Source: Gemmatimonadetes bacterium SCN 70-22
GTDB lineage: Bacteria; Gemmatimonadota; Gemmatimonadetes; Gemmatimonadales; Gemmatimonadaceae
Direction of reading: 5' to 3'
Assembly (NCBI GenBank): GCA_001724275.1
Contig: MEDZ01000012.1
Location: forward strand, 1 to 64,000
DNA: 64,000 bases
A program made the position numbers and the translations under genes. The notes beneath the pieces are model-generated. The model saw only the letters and a list, made by a program, of their open reading frames with translations. It was not told where the DNA came from and did no database searches. Positions 1-8,878 of this stretch are shown here, in pieces; the stretch's first letter is position 1, and each line of letters starts with the position of its first letter.

Positions 1-2
1 GC

Positions 3-479
3 CCGGGGCACGTCACCGCCTCGACGCCCCTGGCGTCGCCAGCGGGCGAGCCCCTCGCGGCGGAGTTCGCCGTCTTCGCACGTTACCTCGGCACGCGCAC
101 CCCTCCGCCGCGCGCCGTCGCCGCGTACCTGCGCGCGCACGCATCCGTCGGCGAGTCGGGCGACCGTTTCGACGCGTGGCTGGTGGGATTCGCCCGACGC
201 TCGGCGATGGCGTGCGGGCTGGCCGACTCGTACGCGCGCCTGGTGCGTCCGTACGGCACGCTCCGGCGCAAGCTGACCCTCGTCCTCGCGGTGCTCGAGT
301 CGACGCCCGCCACGCACTCCGACTACGACACGCCGCGCCCGTCCACGGCGGCCGTGGCCTGGCTGGCGATGGTCGCGTTGGGGACCATGTGGACGTTCCG
401 CACGGCCTGCGCCGTCGCCTGCCTCGCGCCGCTGCACCTGGCGGCTCGCCTTGCAGCTGTGGGATCCTCGCGTGGCTAG
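3..479 (+). CDS. Hypothetical protein, 5' end outside window
   Basis: An open frame enters from the left edge and ends at a TAG at 477-479, so the start lies outside the window. About 158 residues are visible. The middle is Arg- and Leu-rich and suggests a helix; near the C-terminus there is a probable membrane segment, beginning around AVAWLAMVALGTMWTF. I recognise no catalytic motif. The next gene starts inside its last codons (GTG at 472), so the two are probably translated together. A role in the exopolysaccharide locus that follows is inference from position only. Confidence 0.6.
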   Translation, partial: PGHVTASTPLASPAGEPLAAEFAVFARYLGTRTPPPRAVAAYLRAHASVGESGDRFDAWLVGFARRSAMACGLADSYARLVRPYGTLRRKLTLVLAVLESTPATHSDYDTPRPSTAAVAWLAMVALGTMWTFRTACAVACLAPLHLAARLAAVGSSRG

Positions 480-2076
480 GTACCTGGTGGTGGGATCGGG
501 GGCCACGGGCGTCCACTTCGCCCAGACCCTCCTGGACCGGGGCGAGACGGTGGAGCTCGTCGACGTGGGGTTCGAGCGCCCGAGTGCCCCCCTCCCTGAC
601 ACCGACTTCTCGCACCTCAAGGAGCGGTTGGACGATCCCGAAGCCTATTTCCTGGGAGAGCAGGGCGAAGCGGTGGTGTACCCATCGCCCGCCGCCAAGC
701 CGTACGGCTTCCCGCCCAGCAAGGGCCATGTCTTCAGGCGCCCGGCCGAGGTGTCGATCACCGAGCGCGGGTTCTCTCCCATGGTGTCGTACGCGCGCGG
801 AGGATTGGCCGAGGCGTGGACGGGGGGATCGTACGAGTTGCGCGACGAGGAGCTCGCCGACTTCCCGTTCGATGGCGCGGCGCTGCGGCCGCACTACGCG
901 ACCGTCGCGCGTCGCATCGGGATCACCGGCGTCGCCGATGACCTCGGCCGCTTCTCGCCGCTCTCCGCCCCGTATCTCTCCCCGCTCCCGATGGACGCCC
1001 ACTCGGCGTGGCTCCATGCACGCTACGACGAGCGGCGCGCGCGCCTCAACGCGGCGGGGTTCCACCTGGGGCGGTCGCGCGTCGCGGTCCTCTCGCGCGA
1101 CCTCGGGACGCGTCGTGCCTGCGGCGAGCTGGGACGCTGCCTGTGGGGGTGCCCGCGCGGGGCGCTCTACACCCCGAGCCTCACGCTCGCCGACCTCCTG
1201 GCCCATCCCCACTTCACGTATCGCGGGGGGATGCTGGTGCGCCGCGTCCTCACGACCGCGCACGAGCGGGCCATCGGGGTCGTCGCCGTCCCCGCCGAGG
1301 GAGGGGAAGAGGTCGAGTTCCGCGCGGACCGGATCGTGCTCGCCGCGGGCGCCCTCGCGACGACGCAGATCTACCTCCAGACGCTCGCCGCCCTCGGGAT
1401 GGATGAGGTCGTCCTCCCCGGCCTCATGGACAACCGGCACGTGATGATCCCGTTCGTGAACCTGCGGCGACTCGGGGCCGATGTGCAGCTGGCGAGCTAC
1501 CAGTATCACATGCTCGCCCTCGCCCTCGACACCGGGCATTGGCGCTCCGACGTGCACGGACAGGTGAGCGCACTCAAGGCCGCCGCCGTTCACCCGATCG
1601 TCCACTCCCTCCCGTTCGACCTGCGCACCTCGCTGCGCGTCTTCCGGCGCATGCGCGGGGCGCTCGGGGTGGCCAACATCTGGCTCTCCGACACCCGGCG
1701 TCGCGAGAACGTCGCGCGGCTCGAGCCGCGCCGCGACGGGACGTTCCGCCTGGTGCTCGAGTATGGCGACGATACCAGCGACCTGTCCGCCACGCGCGAT
1801 GCCATCCGCCGGACGCGCGCGGCGCTCGGCGCCCTCGGCTGCATCGCCCCGTCGGGAATGGCGAAAATCCTTCCCCGCGGTTCGAGCGTGCACTATGCCG
1901 GTACGATCCCCATGATCGACGAGGCGCGCGAACACACCACCGGTCCCGACGGGGCGGTGCGTGGATTCAGCGGTCTCTACGTCGTGGATGGCGCGGCATT
2001 CCCCTGGCTCCCCGCGAAGAACCTGACCTTCACGCTCATGGCGAACGCGACGCGGATCGCGTCGGATATCGACTGA
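472..2076 (+). CDS. GMC-family FAD-dependent oxidoreductase
   Basis: Flavoprotein of the glucose-methanol-choline oxidoreductase family, which oxidises alcohol or sugar hydroxyls with FAD. The N-terminus has the dinucleotide-binding fold (VVGSGATG, residues about 6-13, then an acidic VDVG strand end). The C-terminus has the GMC-like pattern: a His in SVHYAGTIP and an Asn in AKNLTFTLMANAT, which correspond to the family's catalytic His/Asn pair. A cysteine cluster ACGELGRCLWGCP lies around residues 212-226. The GTG at 472 overlaps the upstream stop; a TTG at 451 is an alternative that adds 7 residues. GMC enzymes occur in bacterial polysaccharide loci, so a sugar or lipid-linked glycan substrate is likely, but the substrate cannot be told from the sequence. 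Confidence 0.8.
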   Translation: MARYLVVGSGATGVHFAQTLLDRGETVELVDVGFERPSAPLPDTDFSHLKERLDDPEAYFLGEQGEAVVYPSPAAKPYGFPPSKGHVFRRPAEVSITERGFSPMVSYARGGLAEAWTGGSYELRDEELADFPFDGAALRPHYATVARRIGITGVADDLGRFSPLSAPYLSPLPMDAHSAWLHARYDERRARLNAAGFHLGRSRVAVLSRDLGTRRACGELGRCLWGCPRGALYTPSLTLADLLAHPHFTYRGGMLVRRVLTTAHERAIGVVAVPAEGGEEVEFRADRIVLAAGALATTQIYLQTLAALGMDEVVLPGLMDNRHVMIPFVNLRRLGADVQLASYQYHMLALALDTGHWRSDVHGQVSALKAAAVHPIVHSLPFDLRTSLRVFRRMRGALGVANIWLSDTRRRENVARLEPRRDGTFRLVLEYGDDTSDLSATRDAIRRTRAALGALGCIAPSGMAKILPRGSSVHYAGTIPMIDEAREHTTGPDGAVRGFSGLYVVDGAAFPWLPAKNLTFTLMANATRIASDID

Positions 2077-2396
2077 GCGGTACGCCCGTCGCCGTTCGCG
2101 AAGCGGCATTTCCTGCCGGCTCGTCGCGCAAGGGCTACACTCGCGCGGTGCATGTGGCGAAGGCTCCACATCGCGGCCCGGTCCGGGTGGTTTTTCGCGC
2201 GCGAGGCTCGCGCGCCAACTGCGGCATTACTCGTGCATTGGCAACGACTTGGGGCCACGGCGCGACGCGTGCACCGTTCCCCGCCGTGCGGGCAATCGCC
2301 TTGCACTATGAGAACACACCAACTGGCAACTTCGGCGCAGCAATGGGACGCGATTTCACCCCTGGCCAGCGCCGTCACGAATACGGGAGCCACCGA
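2077..2396 (+). other. Intergenic gap in the polysaccharide locus
   Basis: A 320-base stretch between the GMC oxidoreductase and the next glycosyltransferase. It is less GC-rich than its flanks and holds a short inverted repeat, cgcgcgag/ctcgcgcg, near 2196-2212. An in-frame reading of about 82 codons across 2152-2400 is possible, but it overlaps the next start, resembles no family I know and is probably chance. The gap is long enough for a promoter serving the glycosyltransferases downstream; I see no convincing -35/-10 pair. Confidence 0.4.
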
Positions 2397-2993
2397 ATGA
2401 GGGAGATGGTCGATCGAATGCCGTTACGGGACGTCGGCGCGACACGTCGCGCACCACACCTCCCGACGCTCTCCGTGGTGCTCCTGTCGCAAGGCGATCG
2501 CTCGGCGCTCGAGCGCGCGCTGGCTGCCGTGGCCGCGCGCTGCCGGCGCATGGAGGCCGAGATCATCGTCGTCCGGCCATCGACGGAGGACGAGCTGGCG
2601 ACGTTGGGCGCTGCCTACCCCAGCGTGACCTTCCTTGGCGCTCCGAACGGGATGGGGAGCACGCAGATGCGCGAGCTCGGGATGAATCGGGCCACCGGCG
2701 ACATCGTGTCGCTGCGAATGGACGGCACGGTGGGCGACGGGATGTGGCTCGACGCCTTCGGCGGGACGATGGGATGCGTGGACGATGACGTGATGGTCGA
2801 GGTGGAGGTCCCACTCGTCCCGGTCGTCGACAACACGGCGATCGCCGCAGGCGAACGCAGGCGTGGACGCGCGTATCTGGCGCCGTCGGTGGCGGCGTCG
2901 CCAAGTTGGCGGAGCGAGCCCGTGCGCCCGAGCGTGGGGATCGCCGGCCTCGAGTCTGATGCGCGGGTGATGGAAGCTTCGAACGATCGGTAG
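2397..2993 (+). CDS. Short glycosyltransferase-2-like protein
   Basis: A protein of 198 residues with the start of a GT-A (family 2) fold: LSVVLLSQGDRSALERALAAV followed by AEIIVVRPS, and a second half resembling the nucleotide-sugar site (MRELGMNRATGDIVSLRMDG). The usual acidic DxD is replaced by RMDG, and the acceptor-binding half is absent; normal members are 250-350 residues. The ATG at 2397 is preceded by GGGAG at a good distance; an in-frame ATG at 2343 lacks this. The next glycosyltransferase begins directly after the stop (TAG then GTG), so they are cotranscribed and may work together. It may be a degenerate or regulatory partner rather than an active transferase. Confidence 0.6.
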   Translation: MREMVDRMPLRDVGATRRAPHLPTLSVVLLSQGDRSALERALAAVAARCRRMEAEIIVVRPSTEDELATLGAAYPSVTFLGAPNGMGSTQMRELGMNRATGDIVSLRMDGTVGDGMWLDAFGGTMGCVDDDVMVEVEVPLVPVVDNTAIAAGERRRGRAYLAPSVAASPSWRSEPVRPSVGIAGLESDARVMEASNDR

Positions 2994-3890
2994 GTGGCCG
3001 CGCCGGCACTTTCGGTGGTCGTCCCCTCGGTGAACGGGTTCGACGACCTGTCAGCGACGTTGGGGGCACTCGAGCGCCAGCGTCTCGACGTGCCGCTCGA
3101 AGTCCTGGTCGTCGATCGCCTCGGCCCTGCGCTGCGCGAGCAAGTACGCTCGCGCTTTCCGCATGTGCGCATCCTCGAGGTCCCCTCGGACGCGACCATC
3201 CCCGACATGCGCGCGCGTGCCTTTCGCGAGGCGACCGCCCCGTCGGTGGCGGTCATCGAAGATCACGTGATCGTTCCGGACGGGTGGGCCAAGGCGCTGC
3301 TGGCCGCGCAGACACCATCGACCCCGGTCGTCGCCGGGGCGGTCGAGAACGCGGCGACCGAGCGCCTGGTCGACTGGGCGGCGTACCTGTGCGAGTACAG
3401 TCACTGCACTCCTCCCCTCCCCGCTGGCCCCGTCGAGTGGCTAACGGGGAACAATGTCGTCTATCCCAGGGAGCTGCTGGAGCGGTACCGGGGGGTGGCC
3501 GAGTCGGGAGGGTGGGAGAACCGGTTGCACGACGCCTTCAAGGGCGATGGGATCGTGCTGACGTGTCGCCCGGAGATCGTCGTCGGGCACAAGATGCACT
3601 ACACGGTCGGGCTCTACATGTCGCAGCGATACCTGTATTCGCGGTCGTATGCCGGGGCCCGCATGCACGGGGCGGGGGTGGCGAAACGGCTCCTGATGGG
3701 TGCGGCATCTCTGGCGCTACCGCCACTCCTCTTCTGGCGCACCGTCTCCCGCATTCGGGCCAAGGGGCGCCACACCTCGGAGCTGGTACGTTCGTTGCCG
3801 CTCATCGCGCTATTCGTCGTGGCATGGGCTGTTGGCGAGGCGGTGGGCTCGGTGGCGGGAGCGGGGGATTCTCTGTCGAGGGTACGGTAA
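2994..3890 (+). CDS. Family 2 glycosyltransferase with C-terminal membrane segments
   Basis: A 298-residue GT-A fold glycosyltransferase (GT2), expected to transfer an activated sugar to a lipid-linked acceptor at the inner membrane. The N-terminus LSVVVPSVNGFDDLSATLGAL is the family signature; VAVIEDHVIVPDGW occupies the position of the metal-binding acidic motif; GNNVVYPRELLERY resembles the acceptor region. Two hydrophobic stretches near residues 226-245 and 262-284 probably anchor it. The GTG start abuts the upstream stop codon with no gap, and the stop at 3888-3890 is one base before the next start, which indicates one operon. Confidence 0.8.
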   Translation: MAAPALSVVVPSVNGFDDLSATLGALERQRLDVPLEVLVVDRLGPALREQVRSRFPHVRILEVPSDATIPDMRARAFREATAPSVAVIEDHVIVPDGWAKALLAAQTPSTPVVAGAVENAATERLVDWAAYLCEYSHCTPPLPAGPVEWLTGNNVVYPRELLERYRGVAESGGWENRLHDAFKGDGIVLTCRPEIVVGHKMHYTVGLYMSQRYLYSRSYAGARMHGAGVAKRLLMGAASLALPPLLFWRTVSRIRAKGRHTSELVRSLPLIALFVVAWAVGEAVGSVAGAGDSLSRVR

Positions 3891-3891
3891 C

Positions 3892-5412
3892 GTGAGCGGG
3901 TTGTCAGCAAACGCACCGCGCAGGGTCGCGCAGCTCAAGGCCGGCGATCGCGTCGTCATCATCGGCGGCGGTCCGGCGGGGTTGACGGCCGGCTACATCC
4001 TGGCCAAGGACGGGGTGAAGGTCACCGTGCTCGAGGCTGACACGCAGGTGGGTGGCATTTCCCGCACGGCGCGCTACAACGGCTATCGCTTCGACATCGG
4101 GGGGCATCGCTTCTTCACCAAGGTCACCCCGGTGGAGGAGCTGTGGAAGGAGATCCTTGGCCCCGAGTTCATCAGCGTCCCGCGCCTCTCGCGCATCCAC
4201 TACGGCGGGAAGTACTTCGACTACCCGCTCAAGGCGTGGAACGCCCTCAGCGGGCTTGGCCTGTGGAACTCGTTCCTCTGCGTGGCGAGCTACGTCCGGT
4301 GGCACTTCAAGCCGTATCCGGTCGAGGAGAACCTGGAGCAGTGGGTCACGAACCGCTTCGGGAAGCGCCTGTTCGAGATCTTCTTCAAGACGTATACGGA
4401 GAAGGTCTGGGGTATCCCGTGCACCGAGATCCGGGCGGAATGGGCGGCCCAGCGCATCCAGGGGCTGTCGCTCGCGAAGGCGATCCTGAATGCCGCGTCG
4501 CTCCAGCGGCGTAGCGAGACGATCAAGACGCTGATCAACGAATTCCAGTACCCGCGCCTCGGGCCGGGACAGATGTGGGAAACCGCGGCGCAGCGCATCG
4601 AGGCGATGGGGGGGGACGTCCTCCTCCGGCACGAAGTGGCTGCGCTCGAGATGCGGGACGGGGAGGTGGTCGCCGTCCGGGCGCGCACGCCCGATGGCGA
4701 GGTGCGGCTCGAGGGCGATCACTTCATCAACACGATGGCGATCCGCAACCTCGTGCGGTCGTTCGATCCGGCCCCGCCGGCCCCCGTCATTGCCGCTGGC
4801 GACGGACTCAATTACCGCGACTTCCTCACCGTCGCCCTGATGATCGACCAGGAGGCGCTCTTTCCCGACAACTGGATCTACATCCACACGCCGGGGGTCA
4901 CGGTTGGGCGCATCCAGAACTTCAACAACTGGAGCAAGGCGATGGTCCCGCGCCCCGGGACCACGTGCCTCGGCCTCGAGTACTTCTGCTTCGAGGGGGA
5001 CGGGCTGTGGAGCAGCCCCGACGACGCGCTCGTCGAGCTGGCGAAGAAGGAGCTGGGGCAGCTCGGCCTCGCCGACCCGGCGAAGGTCATCGACGGGTGT
5101 GTGGTCCGGCAGCAGAAGGCCTATCCCGTGTACGACTCCGAGTACTCGGCGCACCTGCAGGTCGTCCGCCGCTTCATCGACGCCGTCCCGAACCTGCATA
5201 CCGTCGGGCGCAACGGGATGCACAAGTACAACAACGCCGATCACTCCATGCTGACCGCCATGATGGCCGTCGCCAACATGCGCGGTGCCTCGCACGACGT
5301 CTGGGCGGTCAACACCGACTTCGACTATCACGAGGAGCAGAAGGTCGAGCCGGACACCGCAAAGGGGGCCCCCCCGTCCTCGGTCGTGCAGGCCCGGGCG
5401 GGAGCTGCGTGA
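3892..5412 (+). CDS. UDP-galactopyranose-mutase-like FAD protein
   Basis: A 506-residue NAD(P)/FAD-dependent oxidoreductase of the amine-oxidase/protoporphyrinogen-oxidase/UDP-galactopyranose-mutase superfamily. The FAD site is VVIIGGGPAGLTAGYIL around residues 22-38, followed by VLEADTQVGGISRT and the second signature FDIGGHRFFTK. The C-terminus ends with a typical flavin-contacting stretch, VGRNGMHKYNNADHSM. Related proteins occur in many exopolysaccharide and lipid-sugar clusters. The reaction may be a sugar-ring mutase or a redox step, and I cannot choose between them. The GTG at 3892 is one base after the previous stop. Further in-frame sequence upstream lies inside the preceding gene and was rejected. 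Confidence 0.8.
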   Translation: MSGLSANAPRRVAQLKAGDRVVIIGGGPAGLTAGYILAKDGVKVTVLEADTQVGGISRTARYNGYRFDIGGHRFFTKVTPVEELWKEILGPEFISVPRLSRIHYGGKYFDYPLKAWNALSGLGLWNSFLCVASYVRWHFKPYPVEENLEQWVTNRFGKRLFEIFFKTYTEKVWGIPCTEIRAEWAAQRIQGLSLAKAILNAASLQRRSETIKTLINEFQYPRLGPGQMWETAAQRIEAMGGDVLLRHEVAALEMRDGEVVAVRARTPDGEVRLEGDHFINTMAIRNLVRSFDPAPPAPVIAAGDGLNYRDFLTVALMIDQEALFPDNWIYIHTPGVTVGRIQNFNNWSKAMVPRPGTTCLGLEYFCFEGDGLWSSPDDALVELAKKELGQLGLADPAKVIDGCVVRQQKAYPVYDSEYSAHLQVVRRFIDAVPNLHTVGRNGMHKYNNADHSMLTAMMAVANMRGASHDVWAVNTDFDYHEEQKVEPDTAKGAPPSSVVQARAGAA

Positions 5413-5419
5413 CGGCGGA

Positions 5420-6592
5420 GTGCGGATCGGCGTCGACGCGACGTGCTGGGCCAACGCACGCGGCTACGGCCGGTTCGCCCGGGAACTGATGCGCGCGATG
5501 GCCGCGCAGGGGCCGCAGCACCAATTCGTGTGCATCGGCGACCGGCGCGCCTTCGACGCCTTCTCCCTCGACGCGCCCAACGTGCAGCGCATCGTCGTGG
5601 CGCTCGGCGAGTCGCCGACCATGGCCGCCTCCGCCGACGGCGCCCGCTCGCCGCGCGACATGCTTCGCTTGACGCGCGCGGTGTGGCAGGCGGCCCCCGA
5701 CGTCTTCTTCTCTCCCTCCGTCTACACCTACTTTCCCCTCCCTCCGGGCCAGCGCGCCGTGGTCACGATCCACGACGCGATCGCCGAGCGGTTTCCCCGG
5801 CTCACCCTCCCGACGCGGCGTGCCCGGCTCTTCTGGAAGCTCAAGGTCTCCCTTGCCCTGCAGCAGGCGCGGTTGGTGCTGACCGTCTCGGACTATGCGG
5901 CGCGCGACATCGCGCGGGTGCTGGGCGTTTCCCGCGAACGCATCCGCGTCGCGGTGGAGGCGCCGGCCGCGGAGTACGCGCCCGTGCCCCGGCACGTGGC
6001 GGAGGCGGAAGCCCGCGCCGCGGGCGTCCCGGCCGGGGCACCATGGTTCACCTACGTCGGAGGGTTCAACCCGCACAAGCGCCTCGACCTGGCCATTCGC
6101 GCGCATGCGTCGCTGGCGGGCGAGCTGGCGGTGGCGCCGCACCTCCTCCTGGTGGGGGCCACGTCGGGCGACGTCTTCTTCGGCGAGCACGCCAGGCTGC
6201 GGGCGCTCGTCGACGCGTGCGGCACGGGCGCGCTCGTCCACTGGACGGGGTTCGTCCCCGACGAACGCCTGCGGGCCCTCCATGCGGGAGCGATCGCGAC
6301 GCTCCTGCCATCGGAGTGCGAGGGGTTCGGCCTCCCAGCGGTCGAGGCGGCGGCGTGCGGCGCGCCGGTCATCGCGACGGTGGAAAGCCCGCTCCCCGAG
6401 CTCCTCGAGGGTGGGGGGATCTTCGTGCCGCCCGGCGACGGCGGCGCGCTGCTCGAGGCCATGCGGCGCCTGGCCACGCACCAGGCGTTGCGCGACGCGT
6501 TAGGCACCGAGGCGCTGGCGCGCGCCCGCGCCCTCACCTGGGACGGTGCGGCACGCGCCACGCTGGCGGCGCTCGAGGAGGCGGCCGCATGA
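5420..6592 (+). CDS. Family 1/4-type glycosyltransferase (GT-B)
   Basis: GT-B fold glycosyltransferase of about 390 residues. The start GTG at 5420 gives MRIGVDATCWANARGYGRF, the typical beginning of mannosyl- and rhamnosyl-transferase-like proteins in polysaccharide clusters. The C-terminal donor domain contains WFTYVGGFNPHKRLD and the EGFGLPAVEAAACGAPVI nucleotide-sugar signature, with the conserved Glu pair ECEGFGLP...E. The gene begins 7 bases after the preceding stop and ends in an ATGA overlap with the next glycosyltransferase, so the two are translationally coupled. Donor and acceptor sugars are unknown. Confidence 0.88.
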   Translation: MRIGVDATCWANARGYGRFARELMRAMAAQGPQHQFVCIGDRRAFDAFSLDAPNVQRIVVALGESPTMAASADGARSPRDMLRLTRAVWQAAPDVFFSPSVYTYFPLPPGQRAVVTIHDAIAERFPRLTLPTRRARLFWKLKVSLALQQARLVLTVSDYAARDIARVLGVSRERIRVAVEAPAAEYAPVPRHVAEAEARAAGVPAGAPWFTYVGGFNPHKRLDLAIRAHASLAGELAVAPHLLLVGATSGDVFFGEHARLRALVDACGTGALVHWTGFVPDERLRALHAGAIATLLPSECEGFGLPAVEAAACGAPVIATVESPLPELLEGGGIFVPPGDGGALLEAMRRLATHQALRDALGTEALARARALTWDGAARATLAALEEAAA

Positions 6593-7866
6593 GCGCCCTC
6601 CGCTTCCTCATGCTCACGACGTTCTATCCGCCGTACAACTTCGGCGGCGACGGCATCGGGATCCAGCGCCTCTCGCGCGGCCTGGTCAAGCGCGGCCATC
6701 ACGTCACCGTCGTCCACGATGCCGACGCCTACAACCTCCTGAACGCGGGGCCCGAACCCGCCGCCTCGCCGCACGACGACGACGAGGGGGTCGAGGTGAT
6801 CCGCCTCCGGAGCCGCGCCCCCATGCTCTCGGCCCTCCTCACGCAGCAGCTCGGACGCCCGGTGGTCAACGGCGGCCGCATCCGCCAGCTCGTGGAGTCG
6901 GGGCGCTTCGACGTCGTCAACTTCCACAACATCTCCCTCATCGGCGGGCCGGGGCTGCTCCGCCATGCGGGCGAGGCGGTGTCGCTCTACATGGCGCACG
7001 AGCACTGGCTGGTGTGCCCGATGCACGTCCTGTGGCGGCACGGCCGCGAGCTGTGCACGGGACGCCAGTGCCTTCGGTGCGCCATCAGCTACCGGCGCCC
7101 TCCCCAGCTCTGGCGGTACACCGGGTTCCTCGAGCGCGAGATCGAGCGCGTGGATGCCGTGATCGCCATGAGCCGGTTCTCGGCGGAGAAGCACCGGGAG
7201 TTCGGCTTTCCGCGGGAGATGGAGGTGCTCCCCTACTTCCTCCCGGATCCCGAGGGGAACGGGGTCCCCGTGGCGGAGGGGGCGCCGCCGCACCCGCGCC
7301 CGTACTTCTTCTTCGCCGGCCGCCTGGAGCGCATCAAGGGGCTCGACGATGTCATCCCCGCCTTCCGCGACTTTCCCGACGCCGACCTGGTGATCGCCGG
7401 CGACGGGACGCATGGCGACGCGCTGCGGGCGCTGGCACGGGGCATGCCTAACGTGAAGTTCCTCGGGCGCGTCGCGCCGGACGACCTGCGCCAGTTCTAC
7501 CAGCACGCGGTGGCGCTGATCGTGCCGTCGGTGTGCTACGAGACCTTCGGGATCGTGCTGATCGAGTCGTTCCGGCAGGGGACCCCGGTCATCGCCCGGC
7601 GCCTTGGCCCGTTCCCGGAGATCGTGGAGCAGTCGGGGGGTGGGGAGCTGTTCGGCAATCGGGCGGAGCTGCTGGAGGCCATGCGGCGGCTGCAGGGCGA
7701 CCCGCGCCACCGCGCGCGTCTCTCCGCCGCCGGATATGCCGCCTACGTGAATCGCTGGTCCGAGCGGGTCGTCGTACCACAGTATCTTGGAATCGTGCGG
7801 CGCGCCGCGGTGCGCCGCGGACATGCGCGCGTCGCCGACGCGCTGGCGGCGGAGGAGGTCGCGTGA
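6589..7866 (+). CDS. GT4 glycosyltransferase with cysteine cluster
   Basis: A 425-residue GT-B glycosyltransferase. The N-terminus FLMLTTFYPPYNFGGDGIGIQRL is the acceptor-domain start of the GT4 family. The donor domain carries YFFFAGRLERIKGLDDVI and PSVCYETFGIVLIESFRQGTPVI, with the E-x7-E donor-binding glutamates. A cysteine group CPMHVLWRHGRELCTGRQCLRC, around residues 143-164, is seen in a subgroup of these enzymes and could bind zinc. It starts within the stop of the previous gene (ATGA) and ends within the start of the epimerase (GTGA). Confidence 0.88.
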   Translation: MSALRFLMLTTFYPPYNFGGDGIGIQRLSRGLVKRGHHVTVVHDADAYNLLNAGPEPAASPHDDDEGVEVIRLRSRAPMLSALLTQQLGRPVVNGGRIRQLVESGRFDVVNFHNISLIGGPGLLRHAGEAVSLYMAHEHWLVCPMHVLWRHGRELCTGRQCLRCAISYRRPPQLWRYTGFLEREIERVDAVIAMSRFSAEKHREFGFPREMEVLPYFLPDPEGNGVPVAEGAPPHPRPYFFFAGRLERIKGLDDVIPAFRDFPDADLVIAGDGTHGDALRALARGMPNVKFLGRVAPDDLRQFYQHAVALIVPSVCYETFGIVLIESFRQGTPVIARRLGPFPEIVEQSGGGELFGNRAELLEAMRRLQGDPRHRARLSAAGYAAYVNRWSERVVVPQYLGIVRRAAVRRGHARVADALAAEEVA

Positions 7867-8873
7867 ACGTCTTCATCACCGGTGGGTGCGGGTTCATCGG
7901 GTCTCACCTGGCCGAGCGGCTGCTCGACCGGGGCGACCGCGTCCAGGTGCTCGACGACCTGTCGACCGGGAGCATGCAGAACATCGCCCATCTGGTCGGA
8001 CGCCCCGACTTCGGCTACCGCATCGGATCGGCCCTCGACATCCCCCTCGTCACCGAGTTGGTGGACATGGCCGACGTGACCGTGCACCTGGCGGCGGCCG
8101 TCGGCGTCAAGCTCATCGTCGAGAAGCCCGTCCACACCATCGAGACCAACGTCCGCGCCACCGAGGTCGTCCTCGGCGCCGCCGCTCGCAAGAAGAAGCT
8201 CGTCGTCGTCGCCTCGACGTCGGAAGTCTACGGGAAGTCGACCTCGATCCCGTTCCGCGAGGACCAGGACCTCCAACTCGGCCCCACCTCGCACTCGCGC
8301 TGGGCCTACGCCTGCTCGAAGGCGCTGGACGAATGGCTTGCCCTCGCCTACCTGCGGGAACGCGGCGTACCGGTCATCGTGACCCGCTTCTTCAACACGG
8401 TGGGGCCGCGCCAGACAGGGCAGTACGGCATGGTGCTCCCCAGCTTCGCCGCTCAGGCGCTGCGGAACGAGCCCATCACGGTCTACGGATCGGGCGAGCA
8501 GTCGCGGTGCTTCGGCCATGTGCGCGATGCCGTGGAAGGGATGCTGCGGCTGATGTCGACGCCGGCGGCGGTGGGAGAGGTCTTCAACATCGGCTCCACG
8601 CAGGAAATCAGCATCGTGCAACTTGCCGAGCGGGTGCGCGACGCGGCGGGGAGCCGCTCGGAGATCGTCCTCGTCCCCTACGGGGAGGCGTACGCCGCCG
8701 GCTTCGAGGACATGATGCGACGCGTCCCCGACGTGTCGAAGCTCCAGGCCGTGACCGGCTTCTGCCCCGACACGTCTCTCGACGTGATCATCCGCGACGT
8801 CGTGGAGGATCAGCGCGCCCGGCTGGCGGCCGCCGCTGGAGGGGGCGTTCCCTTCATGACCCTCCGCACGTGA
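7863..8873 (+). CDS. NAD-dependent nucleotide-sugar epimerase/dehydratase
   Basis: Short-chain dehydrogenase of the extended type, 336 residues, acting on a nucleotide-diphosphate sugar (4-epimerase or UDP-glucuronate decarboxylase type). The NAD-binding site TGGCGFIGSHL is at residues 6-16. The catalytic Tyr and Lys are in SRWAYACSK near residues 145-153, and a Ser/Thr-rich ASTSEVYG precedes them. RFFNTVGPRQTGQYGMVLP is a substrate-binding stretch shared by UDP-glucose 4-epimerases and UXS enzymes. It probably supplies a sugar donor for the neighbouring transferases. The start GTG overlaps the previous stop by four bases. Confidence 0.85.
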   Translation: MNVFITGGCGFIGSHLAERLLDRGDRVQVLDDLSTGSMQNIAHLVGRPDFGYRIGSALDIPLVTELVDMADVTVHLAAAVGVKLIVEKPVHTIETNVRATEVVLGAAARKKKLVVVASTSEVYGKSTSIPFREDQDLQLGPTSHSRWAYACSKALDEWLALAYLRERGVPVIVTRFFNTVGPRQTGQYGMVLPSFAAQALRNEPITVYGSGEQSRCFGHVRDAVEGMLRLMSTPAAVGEVFNIGSTQEISIVQLAERVRDAAGSRSEIVLVPYGEAYAAGFEDMMRRVPDVSKLQAVTGFCPDTSLDVIIRDVVEDQRARLAAAAGGGVPFMTLRT

Positions 8874-8878
8874 CCGGC

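Noticed and set aside
2152-2400. 82-codon open frame between the GMC and glycosyltransferase genes
   Set aside because: No ribosome site, no similarity that I recognise, and it overlaps the better supported start at 2397.
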